From IMG/VR virus record IMGVR_UViG_3300044568_000881, positions 1 through 34,723 of that record: DNA of 34,723 nucleotides, one strand, 5' to 3'. This document shows positions 1 through 7,782 of this stretch, piece after piece. Source of the DNA: a virus. Under the pieces are notes generated by a model. It worked only from the letters and a program-made list of their open reading frames with translations, did no database searches and was not told where the DNA came from. The translations under genes were made by a program, and so were the position numbers. Position 1 is the stretch's first letter, and each line of letters opens with the position of its first letter.

Positions 1-1
1 T

Positions 2-91
2 CCACGCTCTATCAAGTCAATGTCTACTTCCGAGTGGATTGAGGCAGAAAGATTGCGTCAGGTAAAGAAGCACGAAGCGCGCCTCCGCTAA
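2..91 (+). CDS. 3' end of a probable scaffolding protein (partial)
   Basis: Only the last 29 codons are present, read in the frame that opens at base 2 and ends with TAA at 89-91. The peptide ends in a basic, helix-prone stretch (STSEWIEAERLRQVKKHEAR). In P22-like phages the gene directly before the coat gene encodes the scaffold, whose basic C-terminal helices bind coat subunits during procapsid assembly. Position and charge fit that role, but the fragment is too short for a homology claim. An ATG at 20-22 lies in the same frame but is most likely internal. The rest of the gene lies outside the window. Confidence 0.5.
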   Translation, partial: PRSIKSMSTSEWIEAERLRQVKKHEARLR

Positions 92-110
92 CTTATTTTA
101 GGAAATTATC

Positions 111-1319
111 ATGGCAAATAGCATTCTTACCATTGACATGATCACCCGTAAATCCCTCGAAATCCTCGAGAACAACTTGGTGATCAGTCGCAACGTCAAT
201 CGTCAGTATGACGATTCATTCGCCGTTGAAGGCGCAAAAATTGGTTCAACCCTGCGTATTCGCTTACCCGACCGCGCGTTGGTAACTGACGGTGCCGCCT
301 TGCAAGTTCAGGACGACAACGAACAGTTTACAACTTTGACTGTGTCGAGCCAAAAGCACATTGGCGTGAACTTCACCTCTGCCGAACTCACCATGCAGTT
401 AGATGACTTCGCAGAACGCGTTCTGAAGCCTCGCGTTTCACAGTTGGCATCAAGCGTTGACGCTGACGTGGCAACCGCCTACAAAGGCATTTACAACTCG
501 GTGGGCACACCTGGCTCAACTCCTTCGACTTCACTAGTTCTGCTTCAAGCACAACAGAAGTTGAACGAATTTGCCACACCTATGAACCCACGTTATGCGA
601 CTGTTAACCCAGCCGCTAACGCCGGTTTGGTCGAGGGCCTAAAAGGTCTGTTTAACCCAACCGGTACTATCAGCCGTCAGTTCAAAAACGGTATGATGGG
701 CGAAGGCGTATTGGGCTTAGACGAGATCAATATGTCGCAGTCGATTGTTCAGCACACAACCGGTGTCACACCAACTGCCCCAATCGTGGCAACTGCTGTG
801 TCTACCCAAGGTGCAACATCAATTGACATCAGCTTTACAAGCGGCTCACCCACGTTCAAGATCGGTGATGTGTTCACCATTGCCAACGTGTTTGCAGTCA
901 ACCCACAGACCCGTCAGACAACTGGTGCTTTGCAGCAATTTGTCGTAACTGCTGACGTAACTGTTTCGTCAACAACTACAGCAACGTTGTCGGTTCAACC
1001 ACCAATCTTCACTTCAACTAACGCCTTGGCTACTGTGAATTCGTTCCCCGCCGCTAGCGCCGCGTTGACGTTCTTGGGTGGTTCAGCTACAGCGTACCCA
1101 CAAAACTTGATCTATCACAAAGATGCGATCACGTTGGCTACCGCTGACTTGCTGTTGCCACAAGGTGTGGACATGGCTTCGCGCCAAGTGCATAACGGTA
1201 TTTCGTTGCGTATCGTGCGTCAGTACGACATCAACAACGACCGTATGCCTTGCCGTGTGGACGTCTTGTACGGCTTTAACGCAATCCGTCCGGTCACCGC
1301 CGTTCGTTTGTGGGGCTAA
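111..1319 (+). CDS. Major capsid protein, P22 coat (gp5) type
   Basis: This is the shell-forming protein, 402 aa against 430 in P22. The N-terminal part (MITRKSLEILENNLVISRNV, then basic and acidic segments to about residue 200) matches the P22 coat family, in which residues of the HK97 fold pack into hexamers and pentamers. A threonine/serine-rich beta region at about 220-330 sits where P22 carries its inserted I-domain. An AGGAA ribosome site lies 7 bases before ATG. It follows the probable scaffold gene and is followed by a GC hairpin that could hold back downstream transcription. The phage also carries a GroES-like gene (30162-30407), which is relevant because P22 coat is a known GroEL substrate. 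Confidence 0.9.
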   Translation: MANSILTIDMITRKSLEILENNLVISRNVNRQYDDSFAVEGAKIGSTLRIRLPDRALVTDGAALQVQDDNEQFTTLTVSSQKHIGVNFTSAELTMQLDDFAERVLKPRVSQLASSVDADVATAYKGIYNSVGTPGSTPSTSLVLLQAQQKLNEFATPMNPRYATVNPAANAGLVEGLKGLFNPTGTISRQFKNGMMGEGVLGLDEINMSQSIVQHTTGVTPTAPIVATAVSTQGATSIDISFTSGSPTFKIGDVFTIANVFAVNPQTRQTTGALQQFVVTADVTVSSTTTATLSVQPPIFTSTNALATVNSFPAASAALTFLGGSATAYPQNLIYHKDAITLATADLLLPQGVDMASRQVHNGISLRIVRQYDINNDRMPCRVDVLYGFNAIRPVTAVRLWG

Positions 1320-1323
1320 ACAG

Positions 1324-1345
1324 AGTGGGGGCGTAAGCCCCCTCT
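1324..1345 (+). terminator. GC hairpin after the coat gene, possible attenuator
   Basis: GGGGGC at 1327-1332 and GCCCCC at 1337-1342 enclose the tetraloop GTAA, and AG/CT extends the stem across a T-T mismatch. The following bases (TCTTCTAAACTTTT) are only moderately T-rich. It could act as a partial terminator that favours coat mRNA over the downstream genes, or as a 3' stabilising hairpin. Confidence 0.45.
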
Positions 1346-1370
1346 TCTAAACTTTTAAAGGAATTTCATC

Positions 1371-1766
1371 ATGGCACTTCCAAATGGCGCAGGCGGCTAT
1401 CAGATCGGTGATGGCAATCTCGGCGAGGTTATCCTCGGAACTCAACAAGCACCAGTAGCTAAAACAGCAGCGGCAACTTTGACCGCTGCCGAGTTAGCCA
1501 CCGGTATCATCACTTACACTGGCGCAGCCGTTAACTTGACCATGCCTTTGGGTACTGATCTTGAAGCAGCTTTCTCTAGTATGAAAGTCAACAGTTCGTT
1601 TGATTTTCACATCATCAACATCGGCGGCACAAACGCCGCTACGGTCACGGCTAACACCGGCGTGACTTTGGTTGGTGTCGCAGCAGTTTCGGCTAACACA
1701 GCTTGCAATTGGCGTGTTCGCAAGACCGCTGACAACACTTTTGTTGCTTATCGCATCGCAGGTTAA
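1371..1766 (+). CDS. Small beta-rich virion protein, possible capsid decoration protein
   Basis: This 131 aa protein has a strong AAAGGA ribosome site. It is rich in Ala, Thr, Gly and Val, has no cysteine cluster and no membrane segment. Its C-terminal half (FDFHIINIGGTNAATVTA, then GVTLVG and WRVRKTADNTFVAYRIA) has the alternating pattern of the small beta domains found in phage decoration and fibre proteins. Its place right after coat, between two GC hairpins, fits a head decoration protein made in large amounts. I do not recognise a named family. A fibre-associated role is the main alternative. Confidence 0.6.
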   Translation: MALPNGAGGYQIGDGNLGEVILGTQQAPVAKTAAATLTAAELATGIITYTGAAVNLTMPLGTDLEAAFSSMKVNSSFDFHIINIGGTNAATVTANTGVTLVGVAAVSANTACNWRVRKTADNTFVAYRIAG

Positions 1767-1800
1767 TGCGTAGAGGGGCGGGCGATCCTCGCCCCTCGCA
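1767..1800 (+). terminator. GC hairpin, possible partial terminator
   Basis: GAGGGGCG at 1773-1780 pairs perfectly with CGCCCCTC at 1790-1797, and TGC/GCA adds pairs outside. An alternative inner stem, GGGCGA-tcc-TCGCCC, overlaps it. There is no T-run, so it is more likely an RNA-stabilising or pausing hairpin than a strong terminator. Together with the hairpin at 1324-1345 it brackets the 131 aa gene. Confidence 0.4.
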
Positions 1801-1812
1801 TAAGGATTCTGA

Positions 1813-1977
1813 ATGCAAATCTATCTTAAACACCCAATCCACGGTACTAAAGTTGCTACGATGCAAGCTGAAGCCGAAGCTGATGTTCAAAACGGGTGGG
1901 AAGTGTACAATTTAGACGCGCCGGTGGTTGAGGCTGCGCCTGTAAATGAGCTAAAACGACGTCGTAAAACGGAGTAA
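1813..1977 (+). CDS. Small conserved phage protein with basic C-terminus
   Basis: A 54 aa gene (begins MQIYLKHPIHGTKVATM) has AGGA upstream and stops two bases before the next ATG. The start resembles small proteins that lie between coat and the neck genes in many podoviruses: a KHP-HG-K-A opening, a middle such as EADVQNGWE, and a Lys/Arg tail (KRRRKTE). The function is unknown. The basic tail could contact DNA or another virion protein. It is real on the grounds of tight packing with its neighbours, a good ribosome site and the conserved look of the sequence. Confidence 0.7.
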   Translation: MQIYLKHPIHGTKVATMQAEAEADVQNGWEVYNLDAPVVEAAPVNELKRRRKTE

Positions 1978-1979
1978 GT

Positions 1980-2696
1980 ATGATTACAACCACAGCCGGT
2001 GATCAAATCAATGGGGCGTTACGCCTAATCGGTCAACTGGCTGAAGGTGAAGAACCGTCGGCTGCGACCGCTACCGACGCGTTAGCAGCACTCAATCAAA
2101 TGATTGACTCATGGAACACCGAGCGTTTGTCGGTGTTCTCAACGCAAGATCAAGTCTTCTCTTGGTTGCCAAACTTTGCTACGCGCACGCTCGGCCCCAC
2201 GGGCGACTTTGTGGGCAACCGCCCTATTTTAGTAGATGACTCGACTTACTTTCGTGATCCGTCGTCTAACATTTCGTTTGGTATCAAGCTAGTCAACCAA
2301 CAGCAGTACAACGGCATTGCGGTCAAGACCGTGACGTCAACTTACCCTCAAGTCATGTTTGTCAACATGACTTACCCCGACATTACAATGACCGTCTATC
2401 CGGTGCCCACCAAGGTATTGGAATGGCACATTGTGTCGGTGCAAGAACTAACTACCCCCGCGTTGTTGTCTACGCCCTTGGCGTTCCCGCCAGGCTACCT
2501 TCGCGCATTCCGCTACAACTTGGCGTGTGAAATTGCACCTGAGTTTGGTGTCGAGCCTAGCCCCCAAGTGTCGCGCATCGCCATGTACTCTAAGCGCAAC
2601 TTGAAACGCATCAACAACCCTGACGATATTATGTCGTTGCCTTATTCGATTGTTGCGACGCGTCAACGGTTCAACATCTTTGCCGGTAATTATTGA
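1980..2696 (+). CDS. Head-tail adaptor / tail accessory factor, P22 gp4-like
   Basis: This 238 aa protein is preceded by GGAG. The N-terminal helix pair (GDQINGALRLIGQLAEGEEP, then DALAALNQMIDSWNTERLS) is the usual opening of gp4-type adaptors. These form a ring under the portal after packaging and hold the DNA in while the tail joins. P22 gp4 is 166 aa; the extra length here is a central beta region (about 60-160). The C-terminal part (PPGYLRAFRYNLACEIAPEFGVEPSP) also fits adaptor proteins. The stop overlaps the next start by one base (TGATG), so translation of the two neck proteins is probably coupled. Confidence 0.75.
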   Translation: MITTTAGDQINGALRLIGQLAEGEEPSAATATDALAALNQMIDSWNTERLSVFSTQDQVFSWLPNFATRTLGPTGDFVGNRPILVDDSTYFRDPSSNISFGIKLVNQQQYNGIAVKTVTSTYPQVMFVNMTYPDITMTVYPVPTKVLEWHIVSVQELTTPALLSTPLAFPPGYLRAFRYNLACEIAPEFGVEPSPQVSRIAMYSKRNLKRINNPDDIMSLPYSIVATRQRFNIFAGNY

Positions 2697-4222
2697 TGAA
2701 GTCGCCTATCCTCGGTTCTGCATATACGGCTCGCAGCGTCAACGCTGCCGACAACCGTATGATCAACTTGTTCCCCGAGGTGGTCGCCGAGGGCGGTCTA
2801 GAACCTGCGTTTCTAAATAGAGCGCCAGGGCTTCAGTTATTAGTCGCCGTGGGCACCGGCCCCGTGCGGGGCTTGTGGCAATACGGTGGTTACGGCTACG
2901 TTGTGTCGGGCAATACGCTTTACCGCATTGATAATCAATACGCCATTACAACGCTCGGCGTAGTTGCCAACGATGGGCCGGTGTCAATGGCTGATGATGG
3001 CAACCATTTGTTTGTGGCTTGTAATGGCCCAAGTTTTATCTACAACGCTACAACTACCGTGTTTGCACAGATTACGGACGTAGACTTCCCTGGCGCATTA
3101 ACGGTTTCGTACCTTGACGGCTACTTTGTGTTTATCGAGCCCGACAGCCAGCGCGTGTGGGTAACAGATTTGCTTAACCCACTTGCTGTTGACCCGCTTG
3201 ATTTTGCAAGCGCCGAGGGCAACCCTGACGGTTTAGTGTCATCCATTACCGATCATTCTGAGATTTGGTTGTTTGGCACAACTTCGGTTGAAGTTTGGTA
3301 CAACGCAGCCCAAGGTTCGGGTTTTCCCTTACAAAGAATCCAAGGCGCGTTCAATGAAATTGGATGCGCTGCAACCTTTTCGGTTGCCAAACTAGACAAC
3401 GGTTTGTTTTGGCTAGGCGCAGATAACCGTGGGCAAGGCATTGTCTACCGCTCACAAGGCTACACCGGTGTGCGTATCAGCACCCACGCAATTGAGTGGC
3501 AGATTCAACAGTACGGTGACATCTCGGACGCCATTGCCTACACCTATCAGCAAGACGGTCATTCGTTTTACGTCTTGACCTTCCCCACCGCGCAAGCAAC
3601 TTGGGTGTATGACGTTGCCGCGCAAGCATGGCATGAGCGGGCAAGTTTTAGTAACGGCGACTTTAGTCGTCATCGTAGCAATTGCCAAATGTTTTTTAAT
3701 AACGAAGTCATCGTAGGTGACTTTCAAAACGGCAACTTGTATGCCTTTGATCTGGAGGTCTACGCAGATGGCCCACGCACTCAGAAATGGTTGCGTTCAT
3801 GGCGGGCGTTGCCCACCGGCACTAATAACTTTAAACGTACCACCCAACATTCGTTGCAGCTAAACTGCGAAGCCGGTGTGGGGCTCCCTGGCGTGGTCGA
3901 GGTGCCAGGGCGTGTGTACTTGAGCCCTTTGATTGTATCGGGCTCACTTGGCATTGTCGATCAGATTGAAATCATTAACGCCGTGGATGACTTTGTGCAG
4001 CCACAGGTCATGCTGCGCTGGTCGGATGACGGCGGTCACACATGGTCAAACGAGCATTGGAAGTCAATGGGCGGCGTGGGTGAGTACGGCAAACGTGTCA
4101 TTTGGCGACGCCTTGGGATGACTGAAAAGCTGCGTGATCGGGTGTATGAGATTTCAGGCACCGATCCAGTTAAGATTGCCATCATGGCGGCTGAACTTAG
4201 CGTTGAGGCGACCAAAGCATGA
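2696..4222 (+). CDS. Tail neck / packaged-DNA stabilisation protein, P22 gp10-like
   Basis: The ATG at 2696 overlaps the previous stop and gives 508 aa; a TTG one codon earlier (2693) is possible but less likely. P22 gp10 is 472 aa and forms the hexameric hub that closes the neck and carries the tail parts. The opening (KSPILGSAYTARSVNAADNR, then MINLFPEVV) and the repeated beta-strand, propeller-like sequence (RGLWQYGGYGYVVSGNTLYR and similar) are typical of the phage stabilisation family. Gene order coat - gp4-like - gp10-like matches P22. The last codons overlap the next gene by 4 bases (ATGA). Confidence 0.8.
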   Translation: MKSPILGSAYTARSVNAADNRMINLFPEVVAEGGLEPAFLNRAPGLQLLVAVGTGPVRGLWQYGGYGYVVSGNTLYRIDNQYAITTLGVVANDGPVSMADDGNHLFVACNGPSFIYNATTTVFAQITDVDFPGALTVSYLDGYFVFIEPDSQRVWVTDLLNPLAVDPLDFASAEGNPDGLVSSITDHSEIWLFGTTSVEVWYNAAQGSGFPLQRIQGAFNEIGCAATFSVAKLDNGLFWLGADNRGQGIVYRSQGYTGVRISTHAIEWQIQQYGDISDAIAYTYQQDGHSFYVLTFPTAQATWVYDVAAQAWHERASFSNGDFSRHRSNCQMFFNNEVIVGDFQNGNLYAFDLEVYADGPRTQKWLRSWRALPTGTNNFKRTTQHSLQLNCEAGVGLPGVVEVPGRVYLSPLIVSGSLGIVDQIEIINAVDDFVQPQVMLRWSDDGGHTWSNEHWKSMGGVGEYGKRVIWRRLGMTEKLRDRVYEISGTDPVKIAIMAAELSVEATKA

Positions 4223-4419
4223 ACATTACTCAAATTCCCGCGCCTCGGGTGCCTGTTGTAGACCCAGCTACGGGGCTCATGTCACGCGAATGGTTTAGAT
4301 TTTTTAATGCTCTCTACGAACAATTGGGCGGCGGTGCGGGCGGGGCTTCAGGCACTTTTACAACAACCGATTCTAAAACCGTGACGGTCGTCAACGGCAT
4401 CATTACAGGGATAGTCTAA
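4219..4419 (+). CDS. Small fibre-junction-like protein
   Basis: This 66 aa protein starts in an ATGA overlap with the neck gene, and its own stop overlaps the next ATG (TAATG). It has a proline-rich N-terminus ending in an aromatic helix (SREWFRFFNALYEQLG), then a Gly/Ala linker and a short beta tail (KTVTVVNGIITGIV). Similar small proteins often precede fibre genes in podoviruses, and the beta tail resembles a linker or trimer-cap segment. I infer a tail accessory role from position. No named family was recognised. Confidence 0.6.
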   Translation: MNITQIPAPRVPVVDPATGLMSREWFRFFNALYEQLGGGAGGASGTFTTTDSKTVTVVNGIITGIV

Positions 4420-5384
4420 TGTCCATCAATCTTTCAGCCTTTGCCGGTGCGGGCGCGCAATTCTCAGATGCCAATGGCGCACCTCTGACCGGCGGCTTGA
4501 TATACACCTACCTGTCGGGCACTACCACGCCAGTTACAACTTACACTACCCGCGACGGCACGACCAACAACACCAACCCGATTGTGTTGGACGCGGCAGG
4601 GCGCACACCAAATGAGATTTGGCTAGACGGCGGGGTGCTGTACAAGTTTGTGCTGAAGTCCTCGACTTACGTTCAGATTGGGTCGTATGACAATATTCCG
4701 GCAATTAACGACACGACAACCTTTAGCAACCTAATTACGGTTGCCGGTACAAACACGCTAACCGGCTTGGCTACACCCGCATTGTCAGGATATGCTGCGG
4801 GCGCACAATACAGCTTTATTGCTCAGAACGCCAACACCGCTGCCGTCACAATCGACATCGACACGCTTGGGGTTAAGTCAATTACCAAGTTCGGCACGGT
4901 GGCTTTGGCGGCGGGCGACATTCAAGCCGGTGCTTTGACGCTAATTGAATACGACGGTACACGGTTTCAATTGCTTAACGTCACCAACAATACCTTTAAA
5001 AACATTGTTGAAACTACGACTATATCGGCGACCGCTGCTACCGGCACAATCAATTACGACGTGGCGACACAATCCATTGTGTACTACACGACTAACGCAA
5101 CCGCCAACTGGACAATAAACTTACGCGCATCATCAGCGGCTACGCTTAACAGCTTGATGTCTACGGGGCAGACCATTACCGTCACCTTTATGGCAACCCA
5201 AGGTGCAACCGCCTATTACAACAGCGCGTTAACCATTGATGGCGTATCGGTCACGCCTAAATGGCAAGGTGGTGTTGCACCTACTGCGGGTAATGTTAAC
5301 TCGGTAGACACCTACACTTACGCTATTCTTAAAACCGCAAGCGCTACGTTTACCGTGCTTGCTGCTAGAACAAGGTACGCATAA
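4419..5384 (+). CDS. Tail fibre / tailspike-like protein with head-binding type N-terminus
   Basis: This protein has 321 aa. Residues 1-95 (FSDANGAPLTGGLIYTYLSG, then TTPVTTYTTRDGTT, NPIVLDAAGR, EIWLDGG-YKF) have the layout of the N-terminal virion-binding domain of P22-like tailspikes and related fibres. In those proteins, 'added argument' beta hairpins attach the fibre to the neck. The rest is Thr/Ala-rich beta sequence without a recognisable hydrolase or catalytic triad, so it is more likely a fibre or a connector than an enzyme. The glycine-rich protein encoded next may form the distal receptor-binding tip. Confidence 0.7.
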   Translation: MSINLSAFAGAGAQFSDANGAPLTGGLIYTYLSGTTTPVTTYTTRDGTTNNTNPIVLDAAGRTPNEIWLDGGVLYKFVLKSSTYVQIGSYDNIPAINDTTTFSNLITVAGTNTLTGLATPALSGYAAGAQYSFIAQNANTAAVTIDIDTLGVKSITKFGTVALAAGDIQAGALTLIEYDGTRFQLLNVTNNTFKNIVETTTISATAATGTINYDVATQSIVYYTTNATANWTINLRASSAATLNSLMSTGQTITVTFMATQGATAYYNSALTIDGVSVTPKWQGGVAPTAGNVNSVDTYTYAILKTASATFTVLAARTRYA

Positions 5385-6209
5385 ATGCCACGTTTATCGA
5401 CCATCGGTGTAGCATCAGCGGGCGCGTTTGGCTTTGGCACAAGCGGCAGTCTGCTTATTGACTACCTTATCGTTGCAGGTGGTGGCGGGGGCGGTGCCCC
5501 TGGCCCCGCCGGTGGGGGTGGAGGCGGTGCGGGAGGCTTCCTATCTAGTTCAGCAACAATAGTAACGGCGGTGGGATATACCGTCACCATTGGTGCGGGC
5601 GGGGGCGTGTCAACTGCGGGGTCAAATAGTTTAATAAGCAGCGTTAACACCGCAATTGGCGGTGGTTACGGTGGCCCGCAAGGCGCGGTTGGCGGTGCCG
5701 GTGGCTCGGGCGGTGGTGGTGGTGCAAACGTAAGTGGTGGTGGCGGTGCGGCTACAGCCGGTCAAGGAAACGTCGGGGGCGGGGGGTTTGGCTCGCCTGG
5801 CGGGGGCGGGGGTGGTGCGAGTAGCGCCGGAGGTAACGGCGATGGCGTGGGCGGCGGCGGTAGCGGCGGCAATGGAACGGCATCGTCTATTACCGGATCA
5901 AGTGTCACTTATGGCGGCGGCGGCGGGGGCGGTGGCTACACGCCTGGCACCGGCGCGGGGGGCTCGGGCGGTGGAGGCGCGGGTAGCGTAAACAGCGCAA
6001 GCAGCGGAGGTGCGGGTACTGCCAATAGAGGTGGTGGCGGTGGCGGTGGCCCGTTTAACCCCGATCCTGGCAGTACGGGCGGTGCGGGTGGTTCGGGCAT
6101 TGCAGTTATTAAATATCTCGGCACACAACAAGCAACGGGCGGTACTTATTCGTTTGTTGGCGGTTACTCTATTCATGTCTTTACAACGTCAGGAACTTTT
6201 CAGACTTGA
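5385..6209 (+). CDS. Glycine-rich tail adhesin
   Basis: This 274 aa protein has its ATG directly behind the fibre stop. Residues about 30-245 are dominated by runs of 4-6 glycines separated by short Ala/Ser/Asn/Tyr segments. A conserved entry motif (IDYLIVAGGGGGG), an inner beta hairpin (VGYTVTIGAGGG) and a C-terminal beta cap (GIAVIKYLGTQQATGGTYSF, ending FTTSGTF) frame them. Glycine-rich tracts like these form polyglycine type II helix sandwiches in adhesins such as Salmonella phage S16 gp38, with variable loops touching the receptor. The role as receptor-binding tip is inferred from composition and place. The GGN codons also leave the opposite strand open, which creates false reverse reading frames. 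Confidence 0.65.
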   Translation: MPRLSTIGVASAGAFGFGTSGSLLIDYLIVAGGGGGGAPGPAGGGGGGAGGFLSSSATIVTAVGYTVTIGAGGGVSTAGSNSLISSVNTAIGGGYGGPQGAVGGAGGSGGGGGANVSGGGGAATAGQGNVGGGGFGSPGGGGGGASSAGGNGDGVGGGGSGGNGTASSITGSSVTYGGGGGGGGYTPGTGAGGSGGGGAGSVNSASSGGAGTANRGGGGGGGPFNPDPGSTGGAGGSGIAVIKYLGTQQATGGTYSFVGGYSIHVFTTSGTFQT

Positions 6210-6682
6210 AAGTAACTTTTGACCTCGACTTTTTAAAGCCAACCTTGCAGCAGAAGATTGACGTGCTGCAAGACGAACTTTTGAAAATGCCACAGGCTGA
6301 CATTAAGACAATTCATTCGTTTGAGGAGGGCAAGTACATTCGCAAGATTATTGCTCCCGCTTGGACAGTAATGATCGGTGCAAAGCATAAAACGCCGTAC
6401 AAAGTCAGGATTGAAAAAGGCACGGTTGCATTTAATATTGGCGACGTAGTCCACACTTTGACCGCGCCAGTAAAGTTTGATGCGCCAATTGGCGAACGAC
6501 GTGTTGCACACGCATTTGAAAATGAAGTTGTGTGGGTGGACATTTACGACAACCCCGACAATTGCAAAGATATTGATGAAATTGAAAACAGAATTTACGT
6601 TATCCCCGAGTGCGGGATGCTAGATAAAAGACTAGCCCTAGCGCACAACAACGGCGTTAGAATGCTATTAACGGAGAATTAA
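6206..6682 (+). CDS. Cupin-like protein in the tail-gene cluster
   Basis: This 158 aa protein begins at TTG, which overlaps the previous stop (TTGA); no in-frame ATG lies near. An N-terminal helical part (1-30) precedes a beta-barrel-like core (about 50-115: IAPAWTVMIGAKHKTPYKV, EKGTVAF, HTLTAPVKFDAPIGERRVAH, VVWVDIY). This is the strand-glycine pattern of small single-domain cupins seen in phage tail regions. The canonical two-histidine metal site is not intact (H61 present, the second position is Thr), so it may bind a sugar or act structurally rather than as a metal enzyme. The GGAG of the next gene lies at its end. Confidence 0.55.
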   Translation: MKVTFDLDFLKPTLQQKIDVLQDELLKMPQADIKTIHSFEEGKYIRKIIAPAWTVMIGAKHKTPYKVRIEKGTVAFNIGDVVHTLTAPVKFDAPIGERRVAHAFENEVVWVDIYDNPDNCKDIDEIENRIYVIPECGMLDKRLALAHNNGVRMLLTEN

Positions 6683-6683
6683 C

Positions 6684-7772
6684 ATGGCTGGAGTTATTGT
6701 TGGATCGGTAATTAGTGCGGGCGCGGGTCTATTAGGCAGCGCAAACAGCGCGCGCGCCTCTCGCGACGCTGCTAACACACAGGCCGAAGCCGCAAGAGAG
6801 TCAGGGCAACTGTCGTATCAGATTTCGCAACAACAGCTTGCCGCGCAAAAAGAAGCACTCGACCGGCAGATTGCAGCGTCGGGCGCAACTGTTGACAAGC
6901 AACTGCTTGCCCAGCGTGACGCGCTTGACCAGCAAATGGCGTTTCAGCAACGGATGTACGATCAAACGCGCGAAGACTTTGCGCCGTACAGAGCCTCAGG
7001 CGTTGCCAACCTTAACCAACTCAATACGTTGTTGGGTATTGGTGGCAACACCGGCGCAGCAGACTACGGTCGCTTTGCTACGGCTGACTTTACCAACGCT
7101 GATTTCTTAGCCAACAAAGACCCAGGCTACGGTTTCCGTATGTCCGAAGGACTGAAAGCCGTCGATCGCCAAGCCGCTGCGCGAGGTGGTTTAATTTCAG
7201 GTAATGCTCTTAAAGCCTCACAAGCGTACGGCCAAGACATGGCCTCGCAAGAGTACAACAACGCATTTAACCGTTACCAAACGGTGCGCGGCAATACCCT
7301 TCAACCTTTCCAAATGGGCGCAGCAGCCGGTCAAAGTGCAGCGGCTATGCAAGGTCAAGCCAACGCAAACTTTGGCAGCGCCGGTGGGCAAGCTATTGGG
7401 CAGTTTGGTCAAGGCGCATCGGGCATTTACGGCAACGCCGGTAACGCGATGAACACGGCGTATGGCAACTACGGTCAAGGCACAACCGGTGTATTAGGTG
7501 CCTATGGTACAAACGCCACCAACGCGTTGACCGGCGGTGCTAACGCTCAAGCGTCGGGTATTGTCGGCGGGGCCAACGCGTTTAACCAAGGGTTGAGTGG
7601 TATCAGCAATCTTGCCAACACCTACTACGTTAATAGTTTGCTACAGGGCCGGAATAGTAACGACCCTACTTCGCAAGCGGGCGCCACAAAAACTTACAAC
7701 ACCATGATGAACAGCGGTGGTTTTGGAACCGGTAGCGGTTTTGGCAATCAAGACTACGGTCAGTATTTCTAA
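6684..7772 (+). CDS. DNA ejection (internal virion) protein 1
   Basis: This 362 aa protein has a GGAG ribosome site. A hydrophobic glycine-rich N-terminus (VIVGSVISAGAGLLGSANSA) is followed by a long Gln/Ala coiled coil (about 25-100). Next come a conserved helical segment (EDFAPYRASGVANLNQLNTL, then GYGFRMSEGLKAVDRQAAAR-GLISGNALK) and an Asn/Gly/Ala-rich repeat tail (about 220-362). This arrangement is typical of podovirus proteins annotated as DNA transfer or injection proteins, which leave the head and build a channel through the envelope. Position as first of three large genes before lysis matches gp7-gp20-gp16 of P22 in order, though not in recognisable sequence. Confidence 0.7.
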   Translation: MAGVIVGSVISAGAGLLGSANSARASRDAANTQAEAARESGQLSYQISQQQLAAQKEALDRQIAASGATVDKQLLAQRDALDQQMAFQQRMYDQTREDFAPYRASGVANLNQLNTLLGIGGNTGAADYGRFATADFTNADFLANKDPGYGFRMSEGLKAVDRQAAARGGLISGNALKASQAYGQDMASQEYNNAFNRYQTVRGNTLQPFQMGAAAGQSAAAMQGQANANFGSAGGQAIGQFGQGASGIYGNAGNAMNTAYGNYGQGTTGVLGAYGTNATNALTGGANAQASGIVGGANAFNQGLSGISNLANTYYVNSLLQGRNSNDPTSQAGATKTYNTMMNSGGFGTGSGFGNQDYGQYF

Positions 7773-7782
7773 GGATTAAATC

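Noticed and set aside
5462-6176. Several proline-rich leftward frames under the glycine-rich adhesin
   Set aside because: GGN runs read backward give proline codons and few stops. This is a composition effect.
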